A DNA stretch of 46,530 nt from Alphaproteobacteria bacterium. Its GTDB lineage: Bacteria; Pseudomonadota; Alphaproteobacteria; Micropepsales; Micropepsaceae. The stretch is from contig CANIHD010000021.1 in assembly GCA_947467345.1 (NCBI GenBank), positions 1 through 46,530 on the forward strand, read 5' to 3'. Below, in pieces: positions 35,773 to 45,282 of this stretch. The first letter of the stretch is position 1. Each line of letters begins with the position of its first letter. The translations under genes and the position numbers were made by a program. The notes beneath the pieces were generated by a model. It saw only the letters and a program-made list of their open reading frames with translations. It made no database searches and was not told where the DNA came from.

Positions 35773-36966
35773 ATGGACGCCCACCGGAAAACAGACTCCG
35801 TCTTGCGCCGGTTTCTGGCGAGTGAAACGTCCGCCGGCCTCATTCTCATGGCGAGCGCGGCTTTGGCGATGATCGTCGCCAATTCGCCGCTCGCCGCCAC
35901 CTATCACGCGATCTGGGCCGAATATTTTCTCGGCATGAATGTTCTGCATTGGATCAATGACGGTTTGATTGCCGTGTTCTTCCTGCTGGTGGGACTCGAA
36001 ATCAAACGCGAGCTTCTGCACGGTCATCTCTCCGCCTGGGAGAATCGCGCTTTGCCCGGCTTTGCCGCGGCGGGCGGAATGATTGTTCCCGCGTTGCTCT
36101 ATGTCGCAATCGCTTCGAGCTCGCCTGATAGCGGTGAGACTTTGCGCGGCTGGGCCATTCCCGCTGCTACCGACATCGCATTCTCCTTGGGCGTCCTATC
36201 GCTTCTGGGATCTCGCGTGCCCCTCTCGCTGAAAGTATTCCTGACGGCGCTTGCCATTCTCGACGATCTCGGCGCGGTGGTGATCATCGCTATTTTCTAT
36301 GCGCAAGATCTGTCCGTGCCGTATCTCGTCGGCGCTGGGGTGCTGTTGGCCACAGCTATGCTGCTCAATCGGTTCGGCGTGAAATCACTCCTCCCCTATG
36401 GCGTGATCGGAATCGCGCTATGGGCCGCCCTGCTCCATTCCGGCGTACATGCAACCATTGCCGGCGTGGCGCTGGCCACCACCATTCCAATCGACGCCAA
36501 AGACGAATCCCGTTCGCCGCTGCATCGGCTCGAACATGCATTGGCACCTTTTGTGGCGTTTCTGATTCTACCGGTGTTTGCCTTCGCCAATGCCGGCGTG
36601 ACCCTTATCGGCACGCCCGCAACTGCGTTCATAAACTCCGTCAGTCTCGGCTGTGCGCTCGGATTATTTCTCGGCAAGCAGGTGGGTGTGTTCGGCGGAA
36701 GCCTTCTCGCCATAAGGCTGGGATTGTCACGATTGCCGTCAGGCGCCAATTGGCTCCAGCTCTATGGCACCGCCATGATCTGCGGCATCGGATTTACCAT
36801 GAGCCTTTTCATCGGCCTGTTGGCCTTCGCGGGAATGCCCGAATATGAACCTTCTATAAAAGCAGGTGTGCTGGCCGGTTCCTTAATGTCAGGATTTTTA
36901 GGCTGGCTGGTGCTGCGTTTTTCCACGACGAATGCGCCGCGCGCAGATGCGACGAAAAAGGCTTAG
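35773..36966 (+). CDS. nhaA: Na+/H+ antiporter NhaA
   Basis: 397 residues, polytopic. [38 protein letters not shown] and [20 protein letters not shown] contain the Asp pair (DD) that binds and carries ions, plus the discontinuous-helix region [20 protein letters not shown]. It exports sodium in exchange for protons, for pH and salt homeostasis. ATG 35773 begins 14 bases after the znuA stop, likely the same operon. Confidence 0.94.
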   Translation: MDAHRKTDSVLRRFLASETSAGLILMASAALAMIVANSPLAATYHAIWAEYFLGMNVLHWINDGLIAVFFLLVGLEIKRELLHGHLSAWENRALPGFAAAGGMIVPALLYVAIASSSPDSGETLRGWAIPAATDIAFSLGVLSLLGSRVPLSLKVFLTALAILDDLGAVVIIAIFYAQDLSVPYLVGAGVLLATAMLLNRFGVKSLLPYGVIGIALWAALLHSGVHATIAGVALATTIPIDAKDESRSPLHRLEHALAPFVAFLILPVFAFANAGVTLIGTPATAFINSVSLGCALGLFLGKQVGVFGGSLLAIRLGLSRLPSGANWLQLYGTAMICGIGFTMSLFIGLLAFAGMPEYEPSIKAGVLAGSLMSGFLGWLVLRFSTTNAPRADATKKA

Positions 36967-37058
36967 ACCTCGCCGTCAAACGCGTTATATGGGTTCATTG
37001 CGGGCGGGGGCGGCCCTTTTCGCATTCCACAACTTCTTATTCGCATAGGAAGCTTCGC

Positions 37059-38036
37059 ATGCTGAGAGCCTATCAGCTGCTGAACGGCGGGCTAAAGGGC
37101 GTTGTGATCGGCGCGGGTGAACCTCTGCCGACGGATGCTCTGTGGATTGACATGTACAATCCCACGCCGGAAGAGCGCCGCGAAGTCGATAAAGCGCTCA
37201 GTCTCGAAATGCCGACGCGCGCCGACATGGAAGAGATCGAGATCTCGAGCCGGCTCTATCAAGAAGACAACAATCTGTTCATGACCGCTCTCGTGCTGTC
37301 GCAGACGGAAACCGATGAGCCGACATCCGGCGCGGTGACCTTCGTGCTGACGCAGGAAAAGCTGGTCACCATCCGCTATCTCGATCCGCAACCGTTTCGT
37401 ACCTTTGCGCTGCGTTGTGAGCGCGCGGTGGTTGCGACTGCCAGAGCCGAAATGGTGCTGATGCAGCTTCTGGATGCCATCGTCGACCGCATGGCCGACG
37501 TTCTGGAGAAAACCGGCGCTGATGTCGAAGGCATCTCGCGCGAAATCTTCCAGCCGGCCAAAGCGCTGGGCTATCGCTCCGACAAAGATTTCCAGCAGGT
37601 GCTGCGCGAACTGGGTCGCAAATACGATCTCTCGTCGAAGATGCGCGAAAGCCTTCTCACCATCGGCCGCATCGTCACCTTCCTGAACCAAGCCTTCGAC
37701 GGCAAGGAATTCAAGGAAGCACGAACGCATGTGAAGACATTGTCTCGCGACGTTCTCTCGCTGCAGGACCATTCGTCGTTCCTGTCGAACAAATTGACCT
37801 TCCTGCTCGACGCGACACTGGGCCTGATCAATATCGAGCAGAACACCGTGATCAAGATCATGTCGGTGGCTGCCATCGTGTTGCTGCCGCCAACCATGTT
37901 CGCGTCGATCTGGGGCATGAATTTTCACTACATGCCTGAACTCGACAAATGGTGGGGATATCCCATGGCGATCATCGCCATGATCATTTCGGCCATACTG
38001 CCTTACGTCTATTTCAAGCGCCGCGGCTGGCTCTGA
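37059..38036 (+). CDS. corA: CorA-type magnesium/cobalt transporter
   Basis: 325 residues. A long cytosolic N-terminal domain (helical, about 1-265) is followed by two C-terminal membrane helices. The first helix ends in the essential SIWGMNFHYMPEL (GMN motif), and the second in ILPYVYFKRRGWL. It forms a pentameric channel for Mg2+. Length is standard. A downstream EamA permease starts four bases after the stop. Confidence 0.93.
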   Translation: MLRAYQLLNGGLKGVVIGAGEPLPTDALWIDMYNPTPEERREVDKALSLEMPTRADMEEIEISSRLYQEDNNLFMTALVLSQTETDEPTSGAVTFVLTQEKLVTIRYLDPQPFRTFALRCERAVVATARAEMVLMQLLDAIVDRMADVLEKTGADVEGISREIFQPAKALGYRSDKDFQQVLRELGRKYDLSSKMRESLLTIGRIVTFLNQAFDGKEFKEARTHVKTLSRDVLSLQDHSSFLSNKLTFLLDATLGLINIEQNTVIKIMSVAAIVLLPPTMFASIWGMNFHYMPELDKWWGYPMAIIAMIISAILPYVYFKRRGWL

Positions 38037-38040
38037 AAGC

Positions 38041-38961
38041 ATGAGAAGCGCCGGGCGCAACATGCCGGGTGGGCCGGACAAACCCATGCTCGGCATCTCC
38101 TACAAAATCGTCGCCCATCTGATGTTCGCGGTGATGTTCGCGTCGGCCAAATCGGTCGGCGTGGCCGTGCCTATCGGTCAGGTCCTGTTTTGGCGTAGCG
38201 GCGTGGGAATCCTCGTCATCATCGCCTTCGCCGCGGCGACGCATCGCCTGGCGCTGCTGGCGACAAACCGCATCGACACCCACGCGTTCCGCTCGCTCTC
38301 GGGCGTCACCAGCATGTTTTGCAATTTCTCGGCCTTCAGCTTGCTGCCGTTGGCGGACGCCACTGCCATTGGCTTCACACAGCCGCTCTTTGTTGTCGTG
38401 ATGGCGGCCCTCATGCTGGGCGAGCAGGTGCGCGTCTATCGCTGGAGTGCCGTGATTCTGGGACTCGCGGGCGTGATCATCATCATCGGTCCGCACGCGA
38501 CGTTAGGTGGAAACCACCTCGTTGGCGCGCTGTACGCGCTGACCGGTGCGGCCCTTTCGGCTTTAGCGATGATTTTCTTGCGCCGCATGAGCGCGCATGA
38601 GCATTCGATCACCATCGCCTTTTATTTCATGCTGACCACAATAGTGCTCAGCTCTTTCAGTTTTCTCCTGGGGTGGACGCCGCTGGACAACACGCAAATG
38701 TCGGCGCTGATCCTCACCGGTTTCGCCGGCGGGATCGGTCAGTTGTGTCTCAGCTATTCCTATCGTTTTGCCGAGGCATCGGTATTGGCGCCGTTCGATT
38801 ACACGGCGCTCCTCTGGGCAGCAGCTTTGGGCTATTTCGTGTTCGGCGATTTTCCGATTCTGCAGGTTTGGATCGGGGCAGGATTCGTTATCGCAGCGGG
38901 ATTGGTGATTGTCTGGCGCGAACGGCAATTGCATCGCAAGTCAGTCGAAAGCCCCGTCTAG
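38041..38961 (+). CDS. DMT-superfamily transporter, EamA family
   Basis: 306 residues, ten predicted helices in two EamA repeats (about 20-150 and 165-295). The first repeat ends with TQPLFVVVMAALMLGEQVRV, the second with YTALLWAAALGYFVFGDFPI, each carrying the typical 'E/GD' at the loop. Members export amino acids or metabolites or take up solutes; substrate unknown. It starts four bases after corA and is probably co-transcribed. Confidence 0.88.
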   Translation: MRSAGRNMPGGPDKPMLGISYKIVAHLMFAVMFASAKSVGVAVPIGQVLFWRSGVGILVIIAFAAATHRLALLATNRIDTHAFRSLSGVTSMFCNFSAFSLLPLADATAIGFTQPLFVVVMAALMLGEQVRVYRWSAVILGLAGVIIIIGPHATLGGNHLVGALYALTGAALSALAMIFLRRMSAHEHSITIAFYFMLTTIVLSSFSFLLGWTPLDNTQMSALILTGFAGGIGQLCLSYSYRFAEASVLAPFDYTALLWAAALGYFVFGDFPILQVWIGAGFVIAAGLVIVWRERQLHRKSVESPV

Positions 38962-38964
38962 GGC

Positions 38965-39492
38965 TCACAATTTCTTGCCATATATGGCGAGCCCGTCGCC
39001 CTCATCGTGCCAATCGGGAATATCCGCTAATAGCCGATAGCCTTGCCGCTCATAGAAAGCGCGGGCCGGCGCATAGTCGGCACGGGTGGAGGTTTCCGCA
39101 ATCATGAGCACGGCGCCCAGCGCGCGCGCGGCTTCCTCGGACGCGATCTGCAAACGCTTTCCCAGCCGCGAAAACTGCGCTTGGGGATGAACCGCGATCC
39201 AATAGAGCTCGAAGCGCGCATTGGTGCCGGGAATGGGACCGAAGCAGGTGTAGCCTTCGATTCCGTTCGGCCCATCGACAAACAGAAAATGATAGCCGGA
39301 TGCCACAACTCCCTTGGCGAGATTTTCCTCCACCAGTTCGCGGGCAATTCCGATTTCATCGGCACTGAATACGCCGGTGCTGCGCACCAGGCGTTCGACG
39401 GCGTCCACATCCGCCTGCGTCGGCTGAGTGCGAAATATGTCGGATGTGGTTTCAGGCCGCAGCGTCGATGACAATGGCGATAAGTTCGGCAT
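38965..39492 (-). CDS. GNAT-family acetyltransferase of the KamA/ATP-grasp cassette
   Basis: 175 residues. The GNAT core shows ARFELYWIAVHPQAQFSRLG (strand 4 and the acetyl-CoA loop, QxxxxG-type), then RALGAVLMIAETSTRADYAP and ARAFYERQGYRLLADIPDWH. It transfers an acetyl (or other acyl) group to an amine. It starts 41 bases inside the upstream ATP-grasp gene with a clear AGGAATTGCC site at ATG 39492, so it is translationally coupled to the cassette. It is the last gene of the four-gene run from 42919. It is not obviously AblB, but an acetyl-beta-lysine product would fit the context. Confidence 0.85.
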   Translation of the reverse strand: MPNLSPLSSTLRPETTSDIFRTQPTQADVDAVERLVRSTGVFSADEIGIARELVEENLAKGVVASGYHFLFVDGPNGIEGYTCFGPIPGTNARFELYWIAVHPQAQFSRLGKRLQIASEEAARALGAVLMIAETSTRADYAPARAFYERQGYRLLADIPDWHDEGDGLAIYGKKL

Positions 39493-40420
39493 AGGCAATT
39501 CCTGCTTGGCTTGCCGCAGCGGCAAAGCCTGCATCTGGTTCCAGGCACGGGTTGGCATTTACTTCCAGGACGAACAGCTGGCCCTTTCCGTCAATCCGGT
39601 AATCGATGCGCGCGTAGCCGCGGCAGCCGAAAAGCAACCAGCATTTCTTCGCCAGCTCTTCAAGCTGTTTGTAGAGCTTGGGCTCTTTGGCTGCCCAATC
39701 GAACACGCGCGGCGTGCTGTGATAGTCGCTGGCGTTTTCGTCCCATTTCGCGGCATAGCCGACAATGCGCGGACGCGCCTCTTCCCAGTTCGAAAAGACC
39801 ATCTCGCCGATGGGAAGCACGACCGGACGGCCCGCACGTTCCACCACCGCAACGTTAAATTCCCGTCCGTCGATATACGCCTCAGCAAACCAGCGTCCGC
39901 CAAAACGCTTGATAGAGGTTGCGGCACGGCTCGAAGCATCCGCCCGCGTGGTGACGATGGCGTCGTCGTCCAGACCCAGCGAAGCGTCTTCGGTGAGCGA
40001 TTTCACAATCCAGCGTTCACCCTCGACGAGATCGAACCAATCGGGACCTTCAGCCCAAGGGGCAGTCGGAATGCCGGCGCCGCGCATGACACGCTTGGCG
40101 AGCAGCTTATTGCTGGTGGTGGCGAGACTTGCGGATGGCGCGCCGGTGAAGCGCATGCCGATTTCCTCAAGCATCTGCGCGCCCAGCGGTGAATAGATTC
40201 CCCGCCCCCAGACGGACTCAACCAAATTCACCACGAGATCCGGCGCGGCAGCCGCGACAAGGGCCTTCGTGGCTTCAAGGTCCGGCACGAAGGCCGCGCA
40301 CACCGCCTCATGTCCATTCTCGCTTAAGGTGCGCGCAATCGCAGCTGCTTGCTGCAACGTATCCTGCTCGTCGGGCGGCGCGTCCGGAGGAACGTCGGAA
40401 TGGAGAACGAGAATTCGCAT
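39452..40420 (-). CDS. ATP-grasp ligase, D-Ala-D-Ala-ligase-like (second in cassette)
   Basis: 322 residues. The N-terminal region MRILVLHSDVPPDAPPDEQD, then GAPSASLATTSNKLLAKRVM, starts the ATP-grasp domain. IVKSLTEDASLGLDDDAI is the ATP-binding Lys region, WFAEAYIDGREFNVAV the core Glu/Arg, and LFVLEVNANPCLEPDAGFAA the Mg2+-ligand strand (E-x-N). These enzymes activate a carboxyl group as an acyl phosphate and join it to an amine. It differs clearly from true Ddl and from its neighbour. It lies 49 bases after the first ATP-grasp gene and overlaps the GNAT start. Substrates unknown; beta-lysine is a candidate. Confidence 0.85.
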   Translation of the reverse strand: MRILVLHSDVPPDAPPDEQDTLQQAAAIARTLSENGHEAVCAAFVPDLEATKALVAAAAPDLVVNLVESVWGRGIYSPLGAQMLEEIGMRFTGAPSASLATTSNKLLAKRVMRGAGIPTAPWAEGPDWFDLVEGERWIVKSLTEDASLGLDDDAIVTTRADASSRAATSIKRFGGRWFAEAYIDGREFNVAVVERAGRPVVLPIGEMVFSNWEEARPRIVGYAAKWDENASDYHSTPRVFDWAAKEPKLYKQLEELAKKCWLLFGCRGYARIDYRIDGKGQLFVLEVNANPCLEPDAGFAAAASQAGIAYAELIAIVIDAAA

Positions 40421-40469
40421 GAAGCAATCTTTGCCGGTGGTTTCTGGCGCCCATAACCTTGTGGCAGTT

Positions 40470-41471
40470 CTAGGCGGTAGCCTTGCTATGCTGCAGTTCC
40501 GGATGCCGCGCCAGGAACGAATCCACGATGCGTCCGATCAATTGCTGATACGACAAACCCTGAAAGCGCGCCAGGAAACACAAATCGGAATGTTGCGGGT
40601 TCAGGCCCGCCAGCGGATTGACCTCGATGAAATGCGGGCGGCCCGCGCCGTCGCTGCGTATATCGACGCGGCCGCCATCACGGCAGCGCAAAGCGCGCCA
40701 GGCGGCTAACGCCACCTCGCCCGCCTGAATGGCTTCGCTGTCATGTGCGAGCTTGAGAACGACCTTATCTTCCCAATGTTCTTTGTTCTCGTAGCCATAG
40801 CCATGCGCGATGGCCTTTTCGGTAGCGCCGATTTCCATGATCCCGAGAATTTCGGCCTCACCTCCGGTGCCGGTTATGCCGACGGTAAATTCGCGGCCCG
40901 ATAGATAATGCTCGACCAACACGGGCTGGCGAAACCGCGTGAGCAATTCCTGAACCGTCGCTTTCAGTTCGCCGAGATTATTCGCGCGCGAGCGTTCGTC
41001 GACACCTTTGCCCGAACCTTCCGCCACCGGCTTGGCAAAAACCGGAAACGCGAGGCTGAGATCATTCACATCGCTCAAGTGCTCGACCAGCGCGAAATCC
41101 GCCGTGGGCACGCCCTGGTCCCGAACGATACGTTTGCACCAGCTCTTGTCCAAAGCGACCGACAATGTCAGCGGATCGGAGAACACGTAGGGGATGTCAT
41201 AAGCCTCCAGCAGCGCCGGCACTTGCGCCTCGCGCGCGAAGCCGCGCAGGCCTTCGCATATGTTGAACACCGCGTCCCAGCGCTCGCCGGCAACCAATCT
41301 CGCATTCAGCGCCTTCAAATGGCCGATACGAATGGGTTCATGTCCGAGCCCGGAAAGCGCTTCGCACAGGCCGGCGATGGTGACTTCGCTGTCGAACTCG
41401 GCGCTGTCCTCCTCGCTCATGCCTAAAGCAAGGTAATCGGCACGCAGGTCGTAAGTGACCCCGAAACGCAT
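40470..41471 (-). CDS. ATP-grasp ligase, D-Ala-D-Ala-ligase-like (first in cassette)
   Basis: 333 residues. MRFGVTYDLRADYLALGMSE, GERWDAVFNICEGLRGFARE and SDPLTLSVALDKSWCKRIVR lead into the ATP-grasp fold (VFAKPVAEGSGKGVDERSRA, VEHYLSGREFTVGITG, PHFIEVNPLAGLNPQHSDLC with the E-x-N metal ligands). It is a carboxylate-amine ligase. The SxKGV-like loop resembles Ddl, but the omega-loop and C-terminus differ. It is 110 bases downstream of the lysine aminomutase gene on the same strand. A longer reading to 41501 adds ten residues. Two unlike ligases in a row suggest two different peptide bonds or one bond plus a tailoring step. Confidence 0.85.
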   Translation of the reverse strand: MRFGVTYDLRADYLALGMSEEDSAEFDSEVTIAGLCEALSGLGHEPIRIGHLKALNARLVAGERWDAVFNICEGLRGFAREAQVPALLEAYDIPYVFSDPLTLSVALDKSWCKRIVRDQGVPTADFALVEHLSDVNDLSLAFPVFAKPVAEGSGKGVDERSRANNLGELKATVQELLTRFRQPVLVEHYLSGREFTVGITGTGGEAEILGIMEIGATEKAIAHGYGYENKEHWEDKVVLKLAHDSEAIQAGEVALAAWRALRCRDGGRVDIRSDGAGRPHFIEVNPLAGLNPQHSDLCFLARFQGLSYQQLIGRIVDSFLARHPELQHSKATA

Positions 41472-41581
41472 GGCGCTTAAATGCCTCTTATCCACGGCCA
41501 AACGGCCGCCTCTGACATGGCAAATCTAACATGAGACCCACCCCGGCGTACCGGGGCGGGCCCATGCTAATTGTGCGTGAA

Positions 41582-42919
41582 TTATTCTGCGGCGGCCTGA
41601 ACAGGCGGCGACTTGTCGCTTCCCAACGTGCTGCCGGGATCGGGGTAGCGATAGACCTTGCCCTCGAAATTACGGATCAGAAGATCATCGCCGTCGCGGC
41701 CCACGACAAAGTCCGGCGCCATGAGGATTTTGCCGCCACCGCCGGGCGCGTCGATGACGAACATCGGCGTCGCGTAACCTGTGGTGTGTCCACGCAAGGC
41801 CTGAATGATGTCGAGCCCCGCCTGAACGCTGGTCCGGAAATGGCCGGAACCTTTGATCGGGTCGCACTGATACAAATAATAAGGCTTCACCCGGCGCTGC
41901 AGCAAACCATGCATCAACGGCGTGATAACGGCAGGCGTGTCGTTGATGCCCTTGAGCAGCACAGTCTGGCTGCCGAGCGGAATGCCGGCATCGGCAAGAC
42001 GCGACGTCGATTCCGTAACCTCAGGCGTCAATTCCTTGGGATGGGTGAAATGGATGCTCATCCATAGCGGATGATGCTTCTTCAGCATCTTCACCAGATC
42101 TTTGGTAACGCGCTGCGGCAACACGACCGGCACCTTGGTGCCGATGCGGACGAACTCGATATGCTTGATCGCGCGTAGGCGGCCCAAAAGATAATCGAGC
42201 TTGTCGTCGCCGATGGTCAGCGGGTCACCGCCGGACAGAAGCACGTCGCGCACTTCGCTGTGCTCTTCGAGATAGGCGAGAGCCTTGTCCCAATTGCGCA
42301 CATTGAACTGGTATTCCCCGCCCGGATTGCCGACCAGGCGGGAGCGCGTGCAGTAGCGGCAATAGGTCGAGCACGTGCCCGTGGTTAGGAACAGGACGCG
42401 GTCGGGGTAGCGATGCACCAGCCCGGGCACGACCGTATCGTGGTCTTCACCCAGCGGATCATCTTCCTCACCCGGCAGCCGGATATATTCGTCGCCCGTC
42501 ATGATGTGCGTGCGGCGCAACGGTTCGGTCGCGTCGCTGAGCCCCATCAGGCTGGTGTAATAGGGTGTGATGCCGACCGGCAGCGGGCCGGTGTGGCCGC
42601 CGACAGCCTGGCGTTCGTCGGACGACAGCTCGAACACACGTTCCAGCTCGGGCAAGGTGCGGATGCGCGTCCGCAGCTGCCAGCGCCAGTCGTTCCATTC
42701 AGCCGTGGTCGTGTCGGGATAGAAGCGGCGATAGAACGCCTTTGTCTCTGTGCCTACGGGAAACCGTAAGCCTGTCTTCCTGGCGGGCGCTTCGGGCTGG
42801 GTTGCTTCGACCTTTGTCTTGCCGTTCTGTTCTTGGGTTCCGGGAACGGCTACCGGACGCGTACGATCACGACGCGATGGAGGACGAAGATCGCGTCCTC
42901 GCAAGAGCTGGAGATTCAT
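41582..42919 (-). CDS. kamA: Lysine 2,3-aminomutase
   Basis: 445-residue radical-SAM, PLP-dependent enzyme that turns L-lysine into L-beta-lysine. The Fe-S motif is CSTYCRYCTRSR (C183, C187, C190), with R192 at the lysine-carboxylate position. PLP is held by K397 in DAPGGGGK. D353 (QCDP) and D390 (VIDAP) sit exactly where Asp293 and Asp330 of the clostridial enzyme bind the lysine side-chain amine (constant offset of 60). The C-terminal RNFEGKVYRYP matches the family. These residues argue for lysine rather than glutamate as substrate, and the length and tail argue against EpmB. The first 45 residues are a Pro/Arg-rich extension. It is the first gene of the cassette. Confidence 0.9.
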   Translation of the reverse strand: MNLQLLRGRDLRPPSRRDRTRPVAVPGTQEQNGKTKVEATQPEAPARKTGLRFPVGTETKAFYRRFYPDTTTAEWNDWRWQLRTRIRTLPELERVFELSSDERQAVGGHTGPLPVGITPYYTSLMGLSDATEPLRRTHIMTGDEYIRLPGEEDDPLGEDHDTVVPGLVHRYPDRVLFLTTGTCSTYCRYCTRSRLVGNPGGEYQFNVRNWDKALAYLEEHSEVRDVLLSGGDPLTIGDDKLDYLLGRLRAIKHIEFVRIGTKVPVVLPQRVTKDLVKMLKKHHPLWMSIHFTHPKELTPEVTESTSRLADAGIPLGSQTVLLKGINDTPAVITPLMHGLLQRRVKPYYLYQCDPIKGSGHFRTSVQAGLDIIQALRGHTTGYATPMFVIDAPGGGGKILMAPDFVVGRDGDDLLIRNFEGKVYRYPDPGSTLGSDKSPPVQAAAE

Positions 42920-42996
42920 CGGTGTCTCAAGACGCTCTCTGGGTCAGATCCACAACGTCCCCCAATGGCAACGCCTATGAGGATCCGACTGGCGAT

Positions 42997-43025
42997 ACAT
43001 GTGGAAAGCCTTGGCGTTTCGTCAA
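42997..43025 (-). promoter_or_regulatory. Candidate promoter of the kamA cassette
   Basis: On the minus strand TTGACG (43025-43020), a 17-base spacer and ACATGT (43002-42997), about 78 bases before the kamA ATG. The -35 is near consensus, the -10 poor. The gap 42920-43404 (485 bases) holds no gene I can support, and 43030-43340 is visibly richer in A+T than its neighbours. A small hairpin (CCTGTT/AACAGG) lies at 43324-43342. Confidence 0.35.
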
Positions 43026-43404
43026 GTGAAAACGGGGCGAATACTGTGAGTGTCCCAAAGAGAACAAATATAAACCGCGTAATTGCCGCGCGAGTTCTTG
43101 GGCGATTCAAAAGAATAACGAAAGAACACAGAAGTTTCTCAAGTATAGGTTGCGGGTACTCTGCCGACAAAATGGAGGATTGCGAAAACAAACCGCCTCC
43201 GCTTCTCTCCATCAAACTTGCATCAGACACTACGAAAGGCCCGCAACGCTTTCTTTGCGCATCGCGGCAAAGTTCTTGCGAAGACATCGCGCGTGGAGAG
43301 CGCACGGATAAATTCGCTAACCACCTGTTGATGACAAACAGGAAATTTTCGTGGAGCCCGAAGTGCCGGCGCGAGCGAGCGCGAATGAGGCGCAGCCGAT
43401 TCGG

Positions 43405-45099
43405 CTAAGGCGTGACGCGGTAGAGCGTCAGGCTAACCGCACGGCCGTTCGAATAGTTCCGTCCGTCGATCGTCACGCGCGGCTCCGCATGCATGCCGCG
43501 CTGCGCCATCGCCGCCTGGAAGGCGCCCTGCTCCGCGCGTTCGACCACCGCCAGCCCGCCCGTTTCGGGAAGCAGCGCACCGGCGCGCGCGCCCGTTGCG
43601 AATTGCGTTGCGGTGCCCAGAAGGAAACGGGCGCTGGGTTCAGAGTATCCTGCCAGAACGACCGGCGGGTCATTGGGCAAACGCTCCTTCGCCACCGCAG
43701 CGCCGATGCGCGGCGAGATATTCAGCTCGGTCAGATTGGGCACCGCGCCGAAGCCTACCAGCGCGTAGCAAAGCATTCCGGCCAGGACCGCACTGGCAAC
43801 GCTCTCGAGGCGCCTTCCTTTGCTGGCCGCAAACACCACCGCAGTGACAACCGCAATGCCGGCAAGGCCCGCGACAGCGTAGGCCCAGGGCGGCGTGTGC
43901 CCGCCGAATTCCATCGGCGCATAGAGAGCGAACGCGATGAGCGCGAATCCTACAATGGCGAATAGAACGACAGAGGTGATCACCGCCGCCCGCTCCCAGC
44001 GCCGCATGGGTGCGGCCTCATCAGACGACAGCCACAGCGCGCCGAATATTGCGAGCGTGGGAAACGCCGGCAGCACATAGTGTGGCAATTTGGTTGGTGC
44101 GAATTCGAACATAAGCCAGGTGGTGGCGAGCCAAACCAACAGAAAGCGAATAGCTGGTTCGCGAACGTGCCTGACCGCATAATAGAGCCCCGGCAGCAGC
44201 ACCAAGCTCGCAGGCCAGAAGCTCAACGGCGACAACAAAAGATAATATCCCGGAGGGCCGCCATGGGTTTCTTGCACGCCTGCCAATTTCAGCGCGAAGT
44301 CGCGTCCCAGCGAATTGGCGTAGAAGGCGCCGTTGGTTTCGATGCCAATAGCAATCGCCCAAGGCAGAACGATTGCCGCCGCTATCGCGATGCCAGGAAG
44401 CACACGCACAGCGCGCAGCCAGGAAAAATTGCGCTCCCACAGACTCACGCCGAGTGCGGTCGCCAAACAGATGAGAATAACGATCGGTCCCTTCACCAAT
44501 ATGCCGAAGCCGAATGAACCCCAGCCCAACAACACATGGGAAAATTCCGGCTTCGCCAAACGCGCATTGGCGTGCCGGCTCAGAAAACTCCGCAGCAACA
44601 GTGATTGGCTGCCGAGCACGGTGGCCAAAAGCACCGCGTCTGTTTTTGCGATCTTCGTTTCCGCCCACACCAGAATCGTAGCGCCCAACAGGAGCGCGGC
44701 GAGAAACGCGGTTTCTGCTGGAGCGAACCAGCGCACCATCCAATAGGTCAGCGCCAAAGCGGCGGCGCCGCCCAGCAGCGAAGGAATACGATAGGTCCAG
44801 ATCTGCCCGCGCTCGGCATCGCCGGTGAGTTCGCCGAATAAAGCGGCGGACGCCGATTGCATCCAATAAATTCCGACCGGCTTCTGATCACGAGCCTCAT
44901 CCCCAAAGCGGATGGAGACGAAATCGCCGGTCTCGAGCATCTGCTTGCTGGCCTGGGCGAAGCGGCTCTCGTCGCGGTCCAGCGGCGGCAGCGTGAAAAA
45001 CCCAGGCAGCCAGGCGAGCGCTATGATCAGGAACAGATAAGCGACAGGAGTTTTTTGTAAGCGCGCGAGCAGGCCGCCATGTTCCCGTGCATTGCCCAT
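43405..45099 (-). CDS. GT39-family membrane glycosyltransferase, ArnT-like
   Basis: 564 residues with about 12 helices. The first periplasmic loop has the catalytic-type PPLDRDESRFAQASKQMLET followed by DQKPVGIYWMQS, as in ArnT/PMT enzymes (GT-C fold). It should move a sugar from a polyprenyl-phosphate donor to lipid A, LPS or a protein on the outer side of the inner membrane. The C-terminal 100 residues are soluble (from LTELNISPRIGAAVAKERLP). It is divergent from the GT2/LpxB-N pair, which would supply and move its lipid-linked donor. Aminoarabinose synthesis genes are not seen, so the sugar is unknown. Confidence 0.88.
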   Translation of the reverse strand: MGNAREHGGLLARLQKTPVAYLFLIIALAWLPGFFTLPPLDRDESRFAQASKQMLETGDFVSIRFGDEARDQKPVGIYWMQSASAALFGELTGDAERGQIWTYRIPSLLGGAAALALTYWMVRWFAPAETAFLAALLLGATILVWAETKIAKTDAVLLATVLGSQSLLLRSFLSRHANARLAKPEFSHVLLGWGSFGFGILVKGPIVILICLATALGVSLWERNFSWLRAVRVLPGIAIAAAIVLPWAIAIGIETNGAFYANSLGRDFALKLAGVQETHGGPPGYYLLLSPLSFWPASLVLLPGLYYAVRHVREPAIRFLLVWLATTWLMFEFAPTKLPHYVLPAFPTLAIFGALWLSSDEAAPMRRWERAAVITSVVLFAIVGFALIAFALYAPMEFGGHTPPWAYAVAGLAGIAVVTAVVFAASKGRRLESVASAVLAGMLCYALVGFGAVPNLTELNISPRIGAAVAKERLPNDPPVVLAGYSEPSARFLLGTATQFATGARAGALLPETGGLAVVERAEQGAFQAAMAQRGMHAEPRVTIDGRNYSNGRAVSLTLYRVTP

Positions 45100-45282
45100 A
45101 AAAGAAGGGGTCCCTTCGCGCGCCCGAAAACCCGGCGCGGGCCTATTTCTGGTCGCCGTCCACTTGTATAAGGCGCGGCGCCGGCCGGTGGAATGCGTCG
45201 CCAGAGGATTTCCGCCGCCCCGAGGCAGCTAGGTTAAATCGCAGCTAAAAACTCATATGCGAGTTTAAGGGCGCCGCCGGAC

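Noticed and set aside
37092-38096. 334-codon minus-strand frame opposite corA
   Set aside because: His/Gln/Arg-rich antisense shadow; corA is certain from its GMN motif.
42916-43305. 129-codon minus-strand reading frame overlapping the kamA start by four bases
   Set aside because: No similarity that I recognise, one weak hydrophobic segment, and codon use unlike the real genes. A frame of this length can arise by chance, and a plus-strand frame covers the same bases.
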